From contig NZ_JAROCY010000028.1 in assembly GCF_029436685.1 (NCBI RefSeq), forward strand, positions 1 through 43,882: a DNA stretch of 43,882 bases. The letters run 5' to 3'. The notes beneath the pieces were generated by a model. The model was not told where the DNA came from, did no database searches, and worked only from the letters and a program-made list of their open reading frames with translations. This document shows, in pieces, positions 32,177 to 43,328 of this stretch (positions are counted from its first letter, which is position 1; the number at the start of each line of letters is the position of its first letter). Position numbers and translations under genes: made by a program. This DNA comes from Novosphingobium cyanobacteriorum. Its GTDB lineage: Bacteria > Pseudomonadota > Alphaproteobacteria > Sphingomonadales > Sphingomonadaceae.

Positions 32177-33109
32177 ATGACCGATCTTCCCGTCATCGTC
32201 ATCCGGTTCGCTCTCTATGCGGACCTGATGGTCCTGACGGGACTGGTTGCCTTCACGCTTTACGGCCAGACTGCTGAGGAGCGTACCAGCGGCATGTTGC
32301 CGCTGACGCGGCTAGCCATCCCGCTATCGTTCCTTGGGTTGCTGCTGTCCGCCTTCGGCATGGCGGCTCTGATCGCGTCGATGACGGGTACGAGCCTGCT
32401 GGCGATCGATGGCGAAACGGCGCGAAGCATCATCGGCGAAACCGCCATTGGTACCGCCTGGATCGTCCGCATGGCGGCGATGTTTGTGGCGCTGGTCTTC
32501 GCCCTGATGCTGGACAGAGGGCGCCTTTTCGCAAGGATGGGCCTCCTGCTGTGCGCCGCACTTGCCATCGCTACACTGGTCTGGACCGGACATGCCGGTG
32601 CCACGGAGGGCTGGCAGGGAACCCTGCACCGAAGCGCCGATGTGGTACACATGTTGGCGGCTGCGGTGTGGATTGGCGGAATTGCCGCCTTCGCCTTGCT
32701 GCTGTTTCGTCCCTTTGCCCTGCTGACGGAGGCGCAATTGGCGATGGCCGCCCGCGCGCTAGCCCAGTTCTCGCAGGTGGGCACACTCGCTGTCGGACTG
32801 ATCGTTGCCACCGGGGTCGCCAACGGTCTGATCCTGTTGGGCTGGCCCGATCCGGCACGTCTCATTGTTTCGACATACGGCCAGCTTTTGCTCGCAAAAC
32901 TTGCCCTGTTCGCGGCGATGCTGATCCTGGCAGCCATAAATCGCTGGCGGCTCACGCCGACGCTCGGCGCGGCGGCGCAAGCGGACGATGCTGGAGCGGC
33001 GGTCGGCGCCTTGCGGCGGAGCTTGCTTGTCGAGGGACTTGCCGCACTCGCTATCCTTGCGCTGGTCGCATGGCTCGGCACGCTGGAACCGCTCGGAACT
33101 GCGGTCTGA
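32177..33109 (+). CDS. copD: CopD family copper-resistance membrane protein
   Basis: A 310-residue inner-membrane protein with about eight hydrophobic helices. It shows the CopD features GHAGATEGWQGTLHRSADVVHMLAAAVWIGGIAAFALLLF and GLIVATGVANGLILLGWP. Conserved His residues in the first segment (GHAG, LHRSADVVHML) are the likely copper ligands. It partners with CopC to move copper across the inner membrane. It starts 6 bases after copC, and the next gene follows after 64 bases with its own MerR-type promoter. Confidence 0.92.
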   Translation: MTDLPVIVIRFALYADLMVLTGLVAFTLYGQTAEERTSGMLPLTRLAIPLSFLGLLLSAFGMAALIASMTGTSLLAIDGETARSIIGETAIGTAWIVRMAAMFVALVFALMLDRGRLFARMGLLLCAALAIATLVWTGHAGATEGWQGTLHRSADVVHMLAAAVWIGGIAAFALLLFRPFALLTEAQLAMAARALAQFSQVGTLAVGLIVATGVANGLILLGWPDPARLIVSTYGQLLLAKLALFAAMLILAAINRWRLTPTLGAAAQADDAGAAVGALRRSLLVEGLAALAILALVAWLGTLEPLGTAV

Positions 33110-33118
33110 AATCGCCTC

Positions 33119-33149
33119 TTGACCCTGACATGATGTCAAGGTCGATGAA
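33119..33149 (+). promoter_or_regulatory. CueR-type promoter of the copper ATPase operon
   Basis: The -35 TTGACC (33119-33124) and a weak -10 GATGAA (33144-33149) are 19 bases apart, the MerR-type spacing. Between and around them lies a 23-base dyad, 33121-33143, with arms GACCcTGACAT and ATGTCAaGGTC around one central base and a single mismatch. A CueR-like regulator is encoded in the same operon at 35725-36171, so the unit is probably self-regulated by Cu(I)/Ag(I). Confidence 0.75.
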
Positions 33150-33173
33150 GAGAGCGACAGTGGAGCATCGACC

Positions 33174-35524
<2,351 letters not shown>

Positions 35525-35528
<4 letters not shown>

Positions 35529-35728
35529 ATCTGCGCAACAAGCGAGCCTGGCTGTTGGCCGCGTTCTCGGCCGCTCTCATCGGCATTTTCCTCGTCTATC
35601 CGGAGCACCGGCAGCATCTGTTCGGTCTGATCCCCTACGCATTCCTGTTCGCCTGCCCGCTGCTGCATTTCTTCCATGGCGGCCATCACCATGGCCACCG
35701 CCACCAATCATCGGGACAAGAGCTATGA
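35525..35728 (+). CDS. DUF2933 small membrane protein
   Basis: A 67-residue protein with an N-terminal hydrophobic pair of segments (about residues 8-25 and 33-48) and a C-terminal His cluster (HFFHGGHHHGHRHQ). This is the pattern of DUF2933 proteins often found next to copper ATPases. It overlaps both neighbours by four bases (ATGA), so it is translated with the ATPase and the regulator. A metal-delivery or buffering role is inferred. Confidence 0.85.
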
Positions 35729-36171
35729 ACAGCGGGCAGGTGTCGAAAGCGACAGGCGTATCGCAGCGGATGATCCGGCACTACGAGAGCATCGGCCTGA
35801 TGCCGCGCCCGGATCGGCGCGATAATGGCTATCGGGACTATTCACCCGCATCGATCGAGCGCCTGCGGTTCATCGCCAATGCCCGCGATCTCGGCTTTCA
35901 GGTCGATGAAATATCGGTGCTGCTCGGCCTGTGGGACGATCGGACCCGTGCCAGCAGCGAGGTCAAGGCCATCGCCCTTGAACATGCCGAGGATCTGGCC
36001 CGCAAGGCGGCAGCACTGGAAGCCATGCGGCGCACCCTGCTGGAACTCGCCGAAGGCTGCAGCGGTGACGCGCGGCCCGATTGCCCGATCCTGGCGGGGC
36101 TTGCCGAACCACGGCGCCGCCCGGCGCGGCAATTGACAGAATTTTCCGGCAAGCCGAAAGAGGGCGTGTGA
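35725..36171 (+). CDS. cueR: CueR-type MerR regulator (Cu(I)/Ag(I))
   Basis: A 148-residue MerR-family activator with winged helix MNSGQVSKATGVSQRMIRHYESIGLMP and dimerisation helix. The metal loop is C112SGDARPDC120, the CueR spacing. Residue 77 is Ser, as in E. coli CueR, which excludes divalent metals; this contrasts with Cys77 in the first MerR protein at 16415-16825. It is the third gene of the ATPase operon and should act on the dyad at 33121-33143. The C-terminal tail (EPRRRPARQLTEFSGKPKEG) is longer than in CueR. Confidence 0.92.
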   Translation: MNSGQVSKATGVSQRMIRHYESIGLMPRPDRRDNGYRDYSPASIERLRFIANARDLGFQVDEISVLLGLWDDRTRASSEVKAIALEHAEDLARKAAALEAMRRTLLELAEGCSGDARPDCPILAGLAEPRRRPARQLTEFSGKPKEGV

Positions 36172-36542
36172 AGCGTTTGCTCTCCCTGTTGCTGCTCGCT
36201 GGAGTACTGCTTGGCCTTCTCGGCCAGGAGGCCGCGTTCGCGCATGTGATGCCGGCCCAGAAGGTCGAGCAGGTCTCCACGCCTGCCGGACAGATGAGCC
36301 CCGATTGCGCTGAGATGATGGGCCTTACCAAACAGGCGCCGCAACAGCGCGAGAAGCCATGTGACGGGACCCCCGATTGCATGGCGAAGATGGGCTGCGC
36401 GGTGTCCCTGGCCCTGATGGCGCCGCTCGCCTTTGATGCCTCGCCGCAGTTCCGCGCGGCGGCTCCATCGCAAATGCCTGTCGCCGCGCTGATCGGCCGC
36501 GATACCGGTCCTGAACCCGAACCACCCGCACGCCTTGGCTGA
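36168..36542 (+). CDS. small Met/Cys-containing exported protein downstream of cueR
   Basis: A 124-residue protein starting at GTG 36168, whose GTGA overlaps the cueR stop. The signal peptide ends EAAFA. The mature part contains four Cys (SPDCAEMM, KPCDGTPDC, MGCAV), many Met and a C-terminal PEPEPPARLG. The Pro-Glu-Pro-Pro tail recalls the LAPPxEPP tails of the small proteins before the two czc sets. Function unknown; a periplasmic copper-binding accessory is inferred from position in the copper operon. Confidence 0.7.
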   Translation: MKRLLSLLLLAGVLLGLLGQEAAFAHVMPAQKVEQVSTPAGQMSPDCAEMMGLTKQAPQQREKPCDGTPDCMAKMGCAVSLALMAPLAFDASPQFRAAAPSQMPVAALIGRDTGPEPEPPARLG

Positions 36543-36557
36543 ACTCTGACGGCGGCT

Positions 36558-36577
36558 GCCGAACGCTCGCGTTCGGC
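36558..36577. terminator. strong hairpin, possible terminator
   Basis: GCCGAACGC-tc-GCGTTCGGC, a perfect 9-bp stem with a 2-base loop, 16 bases after the stop of the small exported protein. It lacks a U-run (pyrimidine-rich CCTTCCTTCCC follows), so termination may be partial or Rho-dependent. Confidence 0.45.
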
Positions 36578-36614
36578 GCACGCCTTCCTTCCCGTTCATC
36601 CAAGGATTTTGCAC

Positions 36615-36881
36615 ATGAAAACGATTCTCACGCTCGCCGCCGCTGTGGCGGCCCTCGCCACCGCATCCGTTGCTTCCGCCCATGACGCCGCTAGCGGCCA
36701 TTGGGAATGGCGCACCCAGCCCTCGTTCGGACCCAAGTCGACCGTGCCCTCGCGCACGCGTGTCTGGGTCAGTGACGGTGCGTCCACGATGGCCAATTGC
36801 GACTGCGCCATGATGAAGGCGGATGCGTCCGGCTGCATGATGGACATGTCCGGCAAGGGCCGGGCGCCGTCGGCCGGCTAA
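36615..36881 (+). CDS. small exported protein with Cys/Met cluster
   Basis: An 88-residue protein with signal peptide MKTILTLAAAVAALATASVA. The mature part begins HDAASGHWEWRTQPSFGPKSTVPS and ends in a soft-metal-like cluster NCDCAMMKADASGCMMDMSG with three Cys and five Met in 20 residues. Such a motif could bind Cu(I)/Ag(I). AAGGAT precedes the ATG; an in-frame TTG two codons upstream is less likely. It lies between the cueR operon and cusCBAF. I do not recognise the family. Confidence 0.68.
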   Translation: MKTILTLAAAVAALATASVASAHDAASGHWEWRTQPSFGPKSTVPSRTRVWVSDGASTMANCDCAMMKADASGCMMDMSGKGRAPSAG

Positions 36882-37019
36882 GGCGATTGCCTGGCCGATA
36901 ACGACAAGACTGACTGGCCGGGCGCGTGGCGCCGTCGGAGTAGCCCCCTTCGCCGGCGCCGCGTCAATCGGAAGCCTTCATTCAGTATCGGCCCGGTGAT
37001 CTCCGAACGGGAGATTCCC

Positions 37020-38276
37020 ATGCGATTGATTATTCTCGTGCCGCTGCTTGCGCCAATGCTGGCGACAGTGCCGGGCGTGGCCTTGGCCGAACCGCTTCCC
37101 TTCGATGCGGCGATCGAGCGCGCGTCACAAGACGCTCCCTCGATCCAGGCAGGCGCAGCTGGCGTGGAAGCCAAACGGTCTGCTGCGGTTGCCGCTGGCC
37201 GCCTGCCCGATCCCACCCTCAACGTCGGCATCGACAATTTCCCTGTTTCCGGCCCGCCCGCCTTCAGCTTCACGGCTGAGAGCATGACGATGGCGCGGAT
37301 CGGGGTCGAACAGCCATTCCCCAATCCCGCCAAGCGCAGCGCGCAGCGCACGCGTGCGCAGGCCGACATCGGCATGGCCGAGGGCGAGCTTGCGGTCGAG
37401 ACGCAGAATGTCCGGCTTGAGACCGCGCTTGCCTGGATCGATCTCTACTATGCCAAGCGGCGACTGGCCCAACTGGACCGGCTGATCGAGAGCCTCGATG
37501 ATCTGCAATCGACTGTCTCGGCGCGACTGGCCTCTGGCTCGGCGCGGCCGAGTCAGGCACTCGAGCCGACGCAATTGCGCGGCGCGGTCAACGACCGCCG
37601 CAGCGAACTTGCTGCCGAGGTCGTGCGAGCGAAGGCCCGGTTGGCTCGCTTCACCGGTGATCCCGATGCGGATGTCATTGGCGACCCGCCAATGCCGGAA
37701 GTGGACAGGGCCAGCCTGATCGCGGGCATTCCACTGCTGCCGCGCCTTAAGGCACTCGACGCGGGTATCATCGGGGCTGAGGCTGATACTAGCCTTGCCC
37801 GCGCCGACAAACGCCCCGACTGGCGAGTGAGCGCCAGTTATGGCCGCCGCGACCCGGCCTATGGCGACATGGTTTCGGTGGGCGTTAGCATCGACCTGCC
37901 GTTCTTCGCCAAGCGGCGGCAGGATCCGAAGATCGCCGCCAGCCTGAGCGGCGAGACGCAGGCGCGGCTGCTGCGTGCCGCCGCCGAGCGCGAAATTCTG
38001 GCCACACTCGACGGCGATCTCGCCGATCACGAAATGCACATGCAACGGCTCGACAATGCCCGGAAGGTGCTGGTGCCGCTCGCCAGGCGCCGGGCCGAAC
38101 TCGACATGGCGAGCTACGCGGCGGGCAAGCTCGACCTCGGCAGCGCGCTGCTGTCGTCGCTCGCCTTGGCCGAAGCCGAAGTCGATGCGCTGTCTCGTGA
38201 AGCAGACGTCGCGCGCGACGCGGTTCGGATCAATTACACCTATCGGCCAATTACCAACGGGGAGGTTCGGCCATGA
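37020..38276 (+). CDS. cusC: CusC-type outer-membrane efflux channel
   Basis: TolC-family outer-membrane factor (418 aa) for the Cu/Ag pump. Signal peptide MRLIILVPLLAPMLATVPGV ends ALA. Two OEP repeats follow: PDPTLNVGIDNFPV and PAFSFTAESMTMARIGVEQPFPNPAKR in the first, and DWRVSASYGRRDPAYGDMVSVGVSIDLPFF in the second. I chose ATG 37020 because GGGAG lies about 7 bases upstream and the signal peptide begins there. There is no typical CusC lipobox Cys. Its stop overlaps cusB (ATGA). Confidence 0.88.
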   Translation: MRLIILVPLLAPMLATVPGVALAEPLPFDAAIERASQDAPSIQAGAAGVEAKRSAAVAAGRLPDPTLNVGIDNFPVSGPPAFSFTAESMTMARIGVEQPFPNPAKRSAQRTRAQADIGMAEGELAVETQNVRLETALAWIDLYYAKRRLAQLDRLIESLDDLQSTVSARLASGSARPSQALEPTQLRGAVNDRRSELAAEVVRAKARLARFTGDPDADVIGDPPMPEVDRASLIAGIPLLPRLKALDAGIIGAEADTSLARADKRPDWRVSASYGRRDPAYGDMVSVGVSIDLPFFAKRRQDPKIAASLSGETQARLLRAAAEREILATLDGDLADHEMHMQRLDNARKVLVPLARRRAELDMASYAAGKLDLGSALLSSLALAEAEVDALSREADVARDAVRINYTYRPITNGEVRP

Positions 38277-39505
38277 TGCTGAATGGGAAGAATGCCGCGC
38301 GCTGGGGCGCGGGAGTGATGGCATTGGCCCTGGTTGCAGGCGGCGGTGGATACTGGCTGGGACAACGTGGCGGATCGCCCGCGACCGAGGCCGGATCGAC
38401 ACAAGTGGAACGCAAGATTCTCTACTGGTACGATCCGATGGTGCCGGCCGAGCACTACGACAATCCCAACTCCCTCTCGTCGATGGGGATGAAGACGATC
38501 CCGAAATACGCCGACGCTGCTCCGGACACCGGACCGGGCGTGAGCGTGGACGCAGCCGCAAAACAGAACCTCGGGATGCGGGTTGTCGCGGCGGAAATGG
38601 GCGCCTTGCCCTCGGGCCTTACGGTCAACGGCACCATCGACTTCAACCAGCGCGACGTGGGAATCGCCCAGGCGCGTTCTGGCGGCTTTGTCACCCGTGT
38701 CTATGCTCGCGCACCGGGCGACGTGATCGGCGCTGGGGCGCCGATTGCCGACCTGCAACTGCCCGAATGGGGCGGCGCGCAGGGCGAGTTCCTTGCGGTC
38801 AAGCGGCTCGGACGACCGGACCTCACCGCGGCCTCGCGCCAGCGCCTCAGGCTGATGGGCATGTCCGACACGCTGATCGGCGAAGTCGAGCGGACGGGAC
38901 GGACAAATGGCACGGTGACGATCCGTTCGCCCATCGGCGGCGTGATCCAGACGCTCGACGTGCGCCCGGGCATGACCTTGGCGGCGGGACAGAGCCTCGC
39001 GCAGGTCAGCGGGATCGGCACGGTCTGGCTCAATGCCGCGGTGCCGGAGGCGCAGGCCGGACTGGTGCGGACTGGCCAAGGCGCAAGCGCGACGCTGGCG
39101 GCGTTCCCGGGTGAGACCTTCGCCGGACGGGTCGCCGCGATCCTGCCCGCCGCGCAGGCCGATAGCCACACGCTGACCGTCCGCATCGAGCTCGTCAATC
39201 GCGGCGGCAGACTGCGCCCTGGCATGTTTGCGCAGGTGATCTTTGCCGGAGACGGCAAGCCTGCGCTGCTCGTGCCGAGCGAGGCGGTGATCCGCACCGG
39301 TGCGCGTGCGCTGGTCATGCTGGCGCTACCCGATGGCCGCTACCGCCCTGCCGAGGTCCGCATCGGACGCGAGGGCGGCGGCAGGACCGAAGTGCTCGCC
39401 GGATTGGCGGCGGGTGAGAAGGTCGTTTCCTCGGGCCAGTTTCTGCTCGATTCCGAAGCCAGCCTGACCGGCATTGCCGCTCGCCCGATCGGAGGTGGGC
39501 AGTGA
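38273..39505 (+). CDS. cusB: CusB-type periplasmic adaptor
   Basis: Membrane fusion protein (410 aa). An N-terminal anchor (residues about 12-31, ending YWLGQRGG) is followed by a heavy-metal-binding segment (YWYDPMVPAEHYDNPNSLSSMGM, about 51-75), the CusB-type YHS-like region. Lipoyl and barrel domains follow (ARSGGFVTRVYARAPGDVIGAGAPI; VTIRSPIGGVIQTLDVRPGM). The Met-bearing start region is where CusB takes Cu(I)/Ag(I) from CusF. It overlaps cusC and cusA by four bases each. Confidence 0.93.
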   Translation: MMLNGKNAARWGAGVMALALVAGGGGYWLGQRGGSPATEAGSTQVERKILYWYDPMVPAEHYDNPNSLSSMGMKTIPKYADAAPDTGPGVSVDAAAKQNLGMRVVAAEMGALPSGLTVNGTIDFNQRDVGIAQARSGGFVTRVYARAPGDVIGAGAPIADLQLPEWGGAQGEFLAVKRLGRPDLTAASRQRLRLMGMSDTLIGEVERTGRTNGTVTIRSPIGGVIQTLDVRPGMTLAAGQSLAQVSGIGTVWLNAAVPEAQAGLVRTGQGASATLAAFPGETFAGRVAAILPAAQADSHTLTVRIELVNRGGRLRPGMFAQVIFAGDGKPALLVPSEAVIRTGARALVMLALPDGRYRPAEVRIGREGGGRTEVLAGLAAGEKVVSSGQFLLDSEASLTGIAARPIGGGQ

Positions 39506-42500
39506 TCGCAAGCATCATCCGCGCCTCGATCAAGGGGCGTAAACTGGTCATCGCCGCCGCGCTGGTGTTGACCGCAATCGGTATCGCGGCGGTGCGGACC
39601 ACCCCGGTCGATGCCTTGCCAGACCTCTCCGACGTGCAGGTCATCATCCGCACTTCGTGGCCAGGGCAGGCGCCGCAGATCGTCGAGAACCAGGTCACCA
39701 CCCCGGTCGCCTCGACCATGCTCTCGGTCCCCGGCGCGCGCGTGGTGCGCGGCTATTCGTTCACCGGCGACAGCTTCGTCTATGTGCTGTTCGACGACGG
39801 CACCGATCTCTACTGGGCGCGCAGCCGGGTGCTCGAATACCTCAGCCAGGTGCAGAGCCGCCTGCCCGAAGGGGCACGCGCTTCGCTCGGTCCCGATGCC
39901 ACGGGGGTCGGCTGGATCTACGAATACGCGCTGATCGACAAGACCGGGCGGCACGACCTCGCCCAGTTGCGCAGCTTGCAGGACTGGTTCCTGCGTTATG
40001 AACTCAAGACCGTCCCCGGTGTCGCCGAGGTCGCCAGCATCGGCGGCATGGTCAAGGAATACCAGGTCGTCGTCGATCCGGCGAAGCTCGCCGCCTACGG
40101 CGTGTCCGGAGAAGACGTTGCCGAAGCACTCAAGCGCGCCAATCAGGAGACTGGCGGTTCGAGCGTCGAGATGGCCGGCGCGGAATATACCGTGCGCGCC
40201 AGCGGCTATCTCAAATCGCTGGACGATTTCCGCGCCGTGCCGATCCGCGCTGCGGCGGGCGGTGTGCCGGTAACCTTGGGCGATGTCGCAACGGTCCAGC
40301 TCGGCCCCGAGATGCGGCGCGGGATCGCCGAGCTCAACGGCGAGGGCGAAGTCGCCGGCGGGGTGATCGTGATGCGGCAGGGCCAGAACGCCCGAGCCGT
40401 GATCGAGGGCGTCCGCGGCAAGCTCGACGAGCTCAGGAAAAGCCTGCCCCCCGGCGTCGAACTGGTCACCACCTATGACCGTTCGGGCCTGATCGACCGC
40501 GCGGTCGAGAACCTCACCGGCAAGCTCTTCGAAGAGTTCATCATCGTCGCGCTCGTCTGCGCGCTGTTCCTGTGGCACGCGCGCTCGGCATTGGTAGCGA
40601 TCCTGACCTTGCCGCTCGGCATCCTCATCGCCTTCATCGTCATGCGTCTGCAGGGGCTTAATGCCAACATCCTGTCATTGGGCGGCATCGCCATCGCCAT
40701 CGGCGCGATGGTCGATGCGGCCGTCGTCATGATCGAGAACGCCCACAAGCACCTCGAACGCTGGCGACACGATCATGGCGACGGTGAACCCGATCCGCCC
40801 ACCCGTTGGAAGCTCGTCACCATCGCTGCCGCAGAGGTCGGCCCGGCGCTGTTTCTCAGCCTCTTGATCATCACCTTCTCGTTCCTGCCGATCTTCACGC
40901 TGCAAGGGCAGGAAGGTCGCCTGTTCGCCCCGCTGGCCTTCACCAAGACCTACGCGATGGCGGCCGCCGCCTTCCTCTCGATCACGCTGATCCCGGTGCT
41001 GATGGGGCTCCTCATTAGGGGGCGTATTCCGAGCGAGGAGGCCAACCCGCTCAATCGCTGGCTCACGCGCATCTACCGCCCGGTCATCGACTGGGTGCTG
41101 GCGCGCCCGAAACAGACATTGCTTGTTGCCCTGCTGGTCTTCGCCACCAGCCTGTGGCCGGTCAGCCGGATCGGCGGCGAGTTCCTGCCGCAGATGAACG
41201 AGGGCGACCTGCTCTACATGCCCTCGGCGCTGCCGGGCCTGTCGGCGGCCGAAGCAGGCCGCCTGCTCCAGCAGACCGACCGCATGATCAAGACCGTCCC
41301 GGAGGTTGAGAGCGTGTTCGGCAAGGCCGGCCGCGCCGACAGCGCGACCGATCCCGCGCCGCTCGAAATGTTCGAGACGACGATCCGGTTCAAGCCCCGT
41401 GATCAATGGCGGCCCGGAATGACGCCCGCCAAGCTGGTCGAGGAACTCGATGCTCGGGTCAAGGTGCCCGGCCTTGCCAACTTCTGGATTCCGCCGATCC
41501 GCAACCGGATCGACATGCTGGCGACCGGGATCAAGAGCCCGATCGGCATCAAGGTCGCGGGATCGAATCTTGGGGAGATCGACCGGACGGCGAAACGCAT
41601 CGAGGAAGTGGTCAAAGCCGTCCCCGGCGTTTCCTCGGCCATCGCCGAGCGGCTCACCGGTGGGCGCTATATCGACGTCGATGTGAACCGCGCCGCCGCC
41701 GGACGCTACGGTCTCAATGTCGCCGACGTACAGGCGGTGGTCTCAGGCGCGATTGGCGGCGAGACGATCGGCCAGACCGTCGAGGGGCTTGCGCGCTATC
41801 CGATCAGCGTGCGCTACCCGCGCGAACTGCGCGACAGCGTGGACAAGCTGGCAAACCTGCCGGTGCTGACCCCTTCGCGCCAGCAAATCACGCTCGGCAC
41901 GGTCGCCACCGTGCGCATCAGCGACGGTCCGCCGATGCTGCGGAGTGAAAACGGGCGCCCGGTCACCTGGATCTACGTCGATGGGCGCGGCGGCGACATG
42001 GTTGGCCTGGTCCGCGACATCAACCGGGCGATCACCGGCAAGATCGCGCTGCCGCCCGGCGTCAGCATCTCATACACCGGGCAGTACGAGTTCCTGGTCC
42101 GCGCCAAGGAACGGATGAAGCTCGTCATCCCGGTGACGCTCGCGATCATCTTCGCGCTGCTCTATCTCACCTTCCGCCGCTGGGACGAGGCGCTGCTGAT
42201 CATGGGCACGCTGCCCTTCGCGCTCACCGGAGGGCTGTGGCTGCTCTGGTGGCTGGGCTACAACCAATCGGTCGCAACTGCGGTCGGGTTCATCGCGCTC
42301 GCCGGCGTCGCCGCAGAGTTCGGGGTGGTCATGCTGATCTACCTCAAGCAGGCGCTTGAGACGCGGGGCGACGGCGATGTTGCCGCCGCGGTGCGCGAGG
42401 GCGCGCTGCTGCGGGTGCGGCCCAAGGCGATGACCGTCGCGGTTATCCTCGCTGGTCTGCTCCCGGTGCTGGCCGGGAGCGGCGCCGGTTTGGAAGTGAT

Positions 42501-42636
42501 GAGCCGGATCGCCGCGCCGATGGTCGGCGGCATGCTCACCGCGCCCTTGCTCTCGATGCTCGTCATCCCGGCGGCCTATCTGCTGATGCGTCGCCGATCC
42601 CGATCCCAAGTCCAACCCGAAGGAGAAGTGAAGTGA
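39502..42636 (+). CDS. cusA: CusA-type Cu(I)/Ag(I) RND efflux pump
   Basis: Inner-membrane HME-RND pump (1044 aa). The TM4 signature is AIGAMVDAAVVMIENAHKHLERW, the monovalent-metal HME4 form, unlike the DFGLIVDGA of the two CzcA proteins. The three-Met metal site of E. coli CusA is at the same residue numbers, Met573 (LLYM), Met623 (PLEM) and Met672 (RIDM). The second half has FGVVMLIYLKQALE. It starts at GTG 39502 overlapping cusB (GTGA). It exports Cu(I) and Ag(I) from the periplasm with CusB and CusC. Confidence 0.96.
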   Translation: MIASIIRASIKGRKLVIAAALVLTAIGIAAVRTTPVDALPDLSDVQVIIRTSWPGQAPQIVENQVTTPVASTMLSVPGARVVRGYSFTGDSFVYVLFDDGTDLYWARSRVLEYLSQVQSRLPEGARASLGPDATGVGWIYEYALIDKTGRHDLAQLRSLQDWFLRYELKTVPGVAEVASIGGMVKEYQVVVDPAKLAAYGVSGEDVAEALKRANQETGGSSVEMAGAEYTVRASGYLKSLDDFRAVPIRAAAGGVPVTLGDVATVQLGPEMRRGIAELNGEGEVAGGVIVMRQGQNARAVIEGVRGKLDELRKSLPPGVELVTTYDRSGLIDRAVENLTGKLFEEFIIVALVCALFLWHARSALVAILTLPLGILIAFIVMRLQGLNANILSLGGIAIAIGAMVDAAVVMIENAHKHLERWRHDHGDGEPDPPTRWKLVTIAAAEVGPALFLSLLIITFSFLPIFTLQGQEGRLFAPLAFTKTYAMAAAAFLSITLIPVLMGLLIRGRIPSEEANPLNRWLTRIYRPVIDWVLARPKQTLLVALLVFATSLWPVSRIGGEFLPQMNEGDLLYMPSALPGLSAAEAGRLLQQTDRMIKTVPEVESVFGKAGRADSATDPAPLEMFETTIRFKPRDQWRPGMTPAKLVEELDARVKVPGLANFWIPPIRNRIDMLATGIKSPIGIKVAGSNLGEIDRTAKRIEEVVKAVPGVSSAIAERLTGGRYIDVDVNRAAAGRYGLNVADVQAVVSGAIGGETIGQTVEGLARYPISVRYPRELRDSVDKLANLPVLTPSRQQITLGTVATVRISDGPPMLRSENGRPVTWIYVDGRGGDMVGLVRDINRAITGKIALPPGVSISYTGQYEFLVRAKERMKLVIPVTLAIIFALLYLTFRRWDEALLIMGTLPFALTGGLWLLWWLGYNQSVATAVGFIALAGVAAEFGVVMLIYLKQALETRGDGDVAAAVREGALLRVRPKAMTVAVILAGLLPVLAGSGAGLEVMSRIAAPMVGGMLTAPLLSMLVIPAAYLLMRRRSRSQVQPEGEVK

Positions 42637-43004
42637 AGAAGACCCTGATTGTCGCATCGAGCCTGGCGCTGGCAGCCACGCTGGCGGCTTGCCAGAAGAA
42701 GGCTGAAGCCCCGGCGCCCGCGCCGAGTTCCAGTATGATGTCCGGCAACATGGCGGAGATGCCGATGGCCGGCGCGATGAAACACGGCATGGCGGCCGGC
42801 AAGGTCACCGCGATCGACGCTGCCAAGGGCACGATCACACTCGATCACGGGGCGATGAGCGGTCTCGACTGGCCCGCCATGACGATGGGCTTTACCGCCA
42901 AGCTGGAACAACTCGCGGGCATAAAGGTCGGCGACCAGGTCGACTTCGAGATCGACTGGGACGGCAAGGCTGGAGCGATCACGAAGATCGCCAAGGCCAA
43001 CTGA
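42633..43004 (+). CDS. cusF: CusF-like periplasmic copper chaperone, lipoprotein
   Basis: A 123-residue protein with a lipoprotein signal (LAAC, Cys20) and a Pro/Met/His-rich linker (MMSGNMAEMPMAGAMKHGM). The C-terminal OB-fold carries HGAMSGLDWPAMTM: a His, then eight residues on a Trp, then Met at +3 and +5. This is the exact H36/W44/M47/M49 spacing of CusF, whose Trp stacks on Cu(I)/Ag(I). It starts at GTG 42633 overlapping the cusA stop (GTGA), with AAGGAG upstream. It hands Cu(I)/Ag(I) to CusB. The lipid anchor and extra Met linker are differences from E. coli CusF. Confidence 0.9.
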   Translation: MKKTLIVASSLALAATLAACQKKAEAPAPAPSSSMMSGNMAEMPMAGAMKHGMAAGKVTAIDAAKGTITLDHGAMSGLDWPAMTMGFTAKLEQLAGIKVGDQVDFEIDWDGKAGAITKIAKAN

Positions 43005-43012
43005 TCAAGTGC

Positions 43013-43044
43013 GCCCGGCGGCAGAATCAGGACTGCTGCCGGGC
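43013..43044 (+). terminator. candidate terminator after cusF
   Basis: Stem GCCCGGCGGCAG / CTGCTGCCGGGC (12 bp, one mismatch) with an 8-base loop starting 9 bases after the cusF stop. There is no clear U-run after it. Confidence 0.55.
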
Positions 43045-43328
43045 GGACTAATGATCGCGAGGCCGTTATGATGTCGCGATTAGGTCGATTGGTATCCTAG
43101 AGCATCGTGCTTTTGGTCTGCAACATACCCGGCATGTCTGAGATATTCTAGCATTCGTCGGGTGAGTAGAGTTGGCAGATTAGGCTGACAGCCTGCCGGA
43201 GGGTTCGATGGTTAGATATCCTTGGCTGCTGCATGCTCAATTTCCAGGAGTTGACAGCAAGGAACGTTTTTGATTGGCTAGCCTAGCGCAAACCCCATGA
43301 GACCACACGCCACTTGGAAGGGCGTGTC
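43045..43328. other. AT-richer intergenic segment without recognisable genes
   Basis: About 280 bases of lower-GC sequence than the copper genes to the left, with no convincing ORF, operator or repeat. It probably marks the border between the copper island and the flanking replicon, or a promoter region of the broken lytic transglycosylase gene. Confidence 0.4.

Noticed and set aside
37125..38561. 478-codon open frame antisense to cusC/cusB
   Set aside because: Shadow of two well-defined coding genes on the plus strand; low-complexity Arg-rich product.
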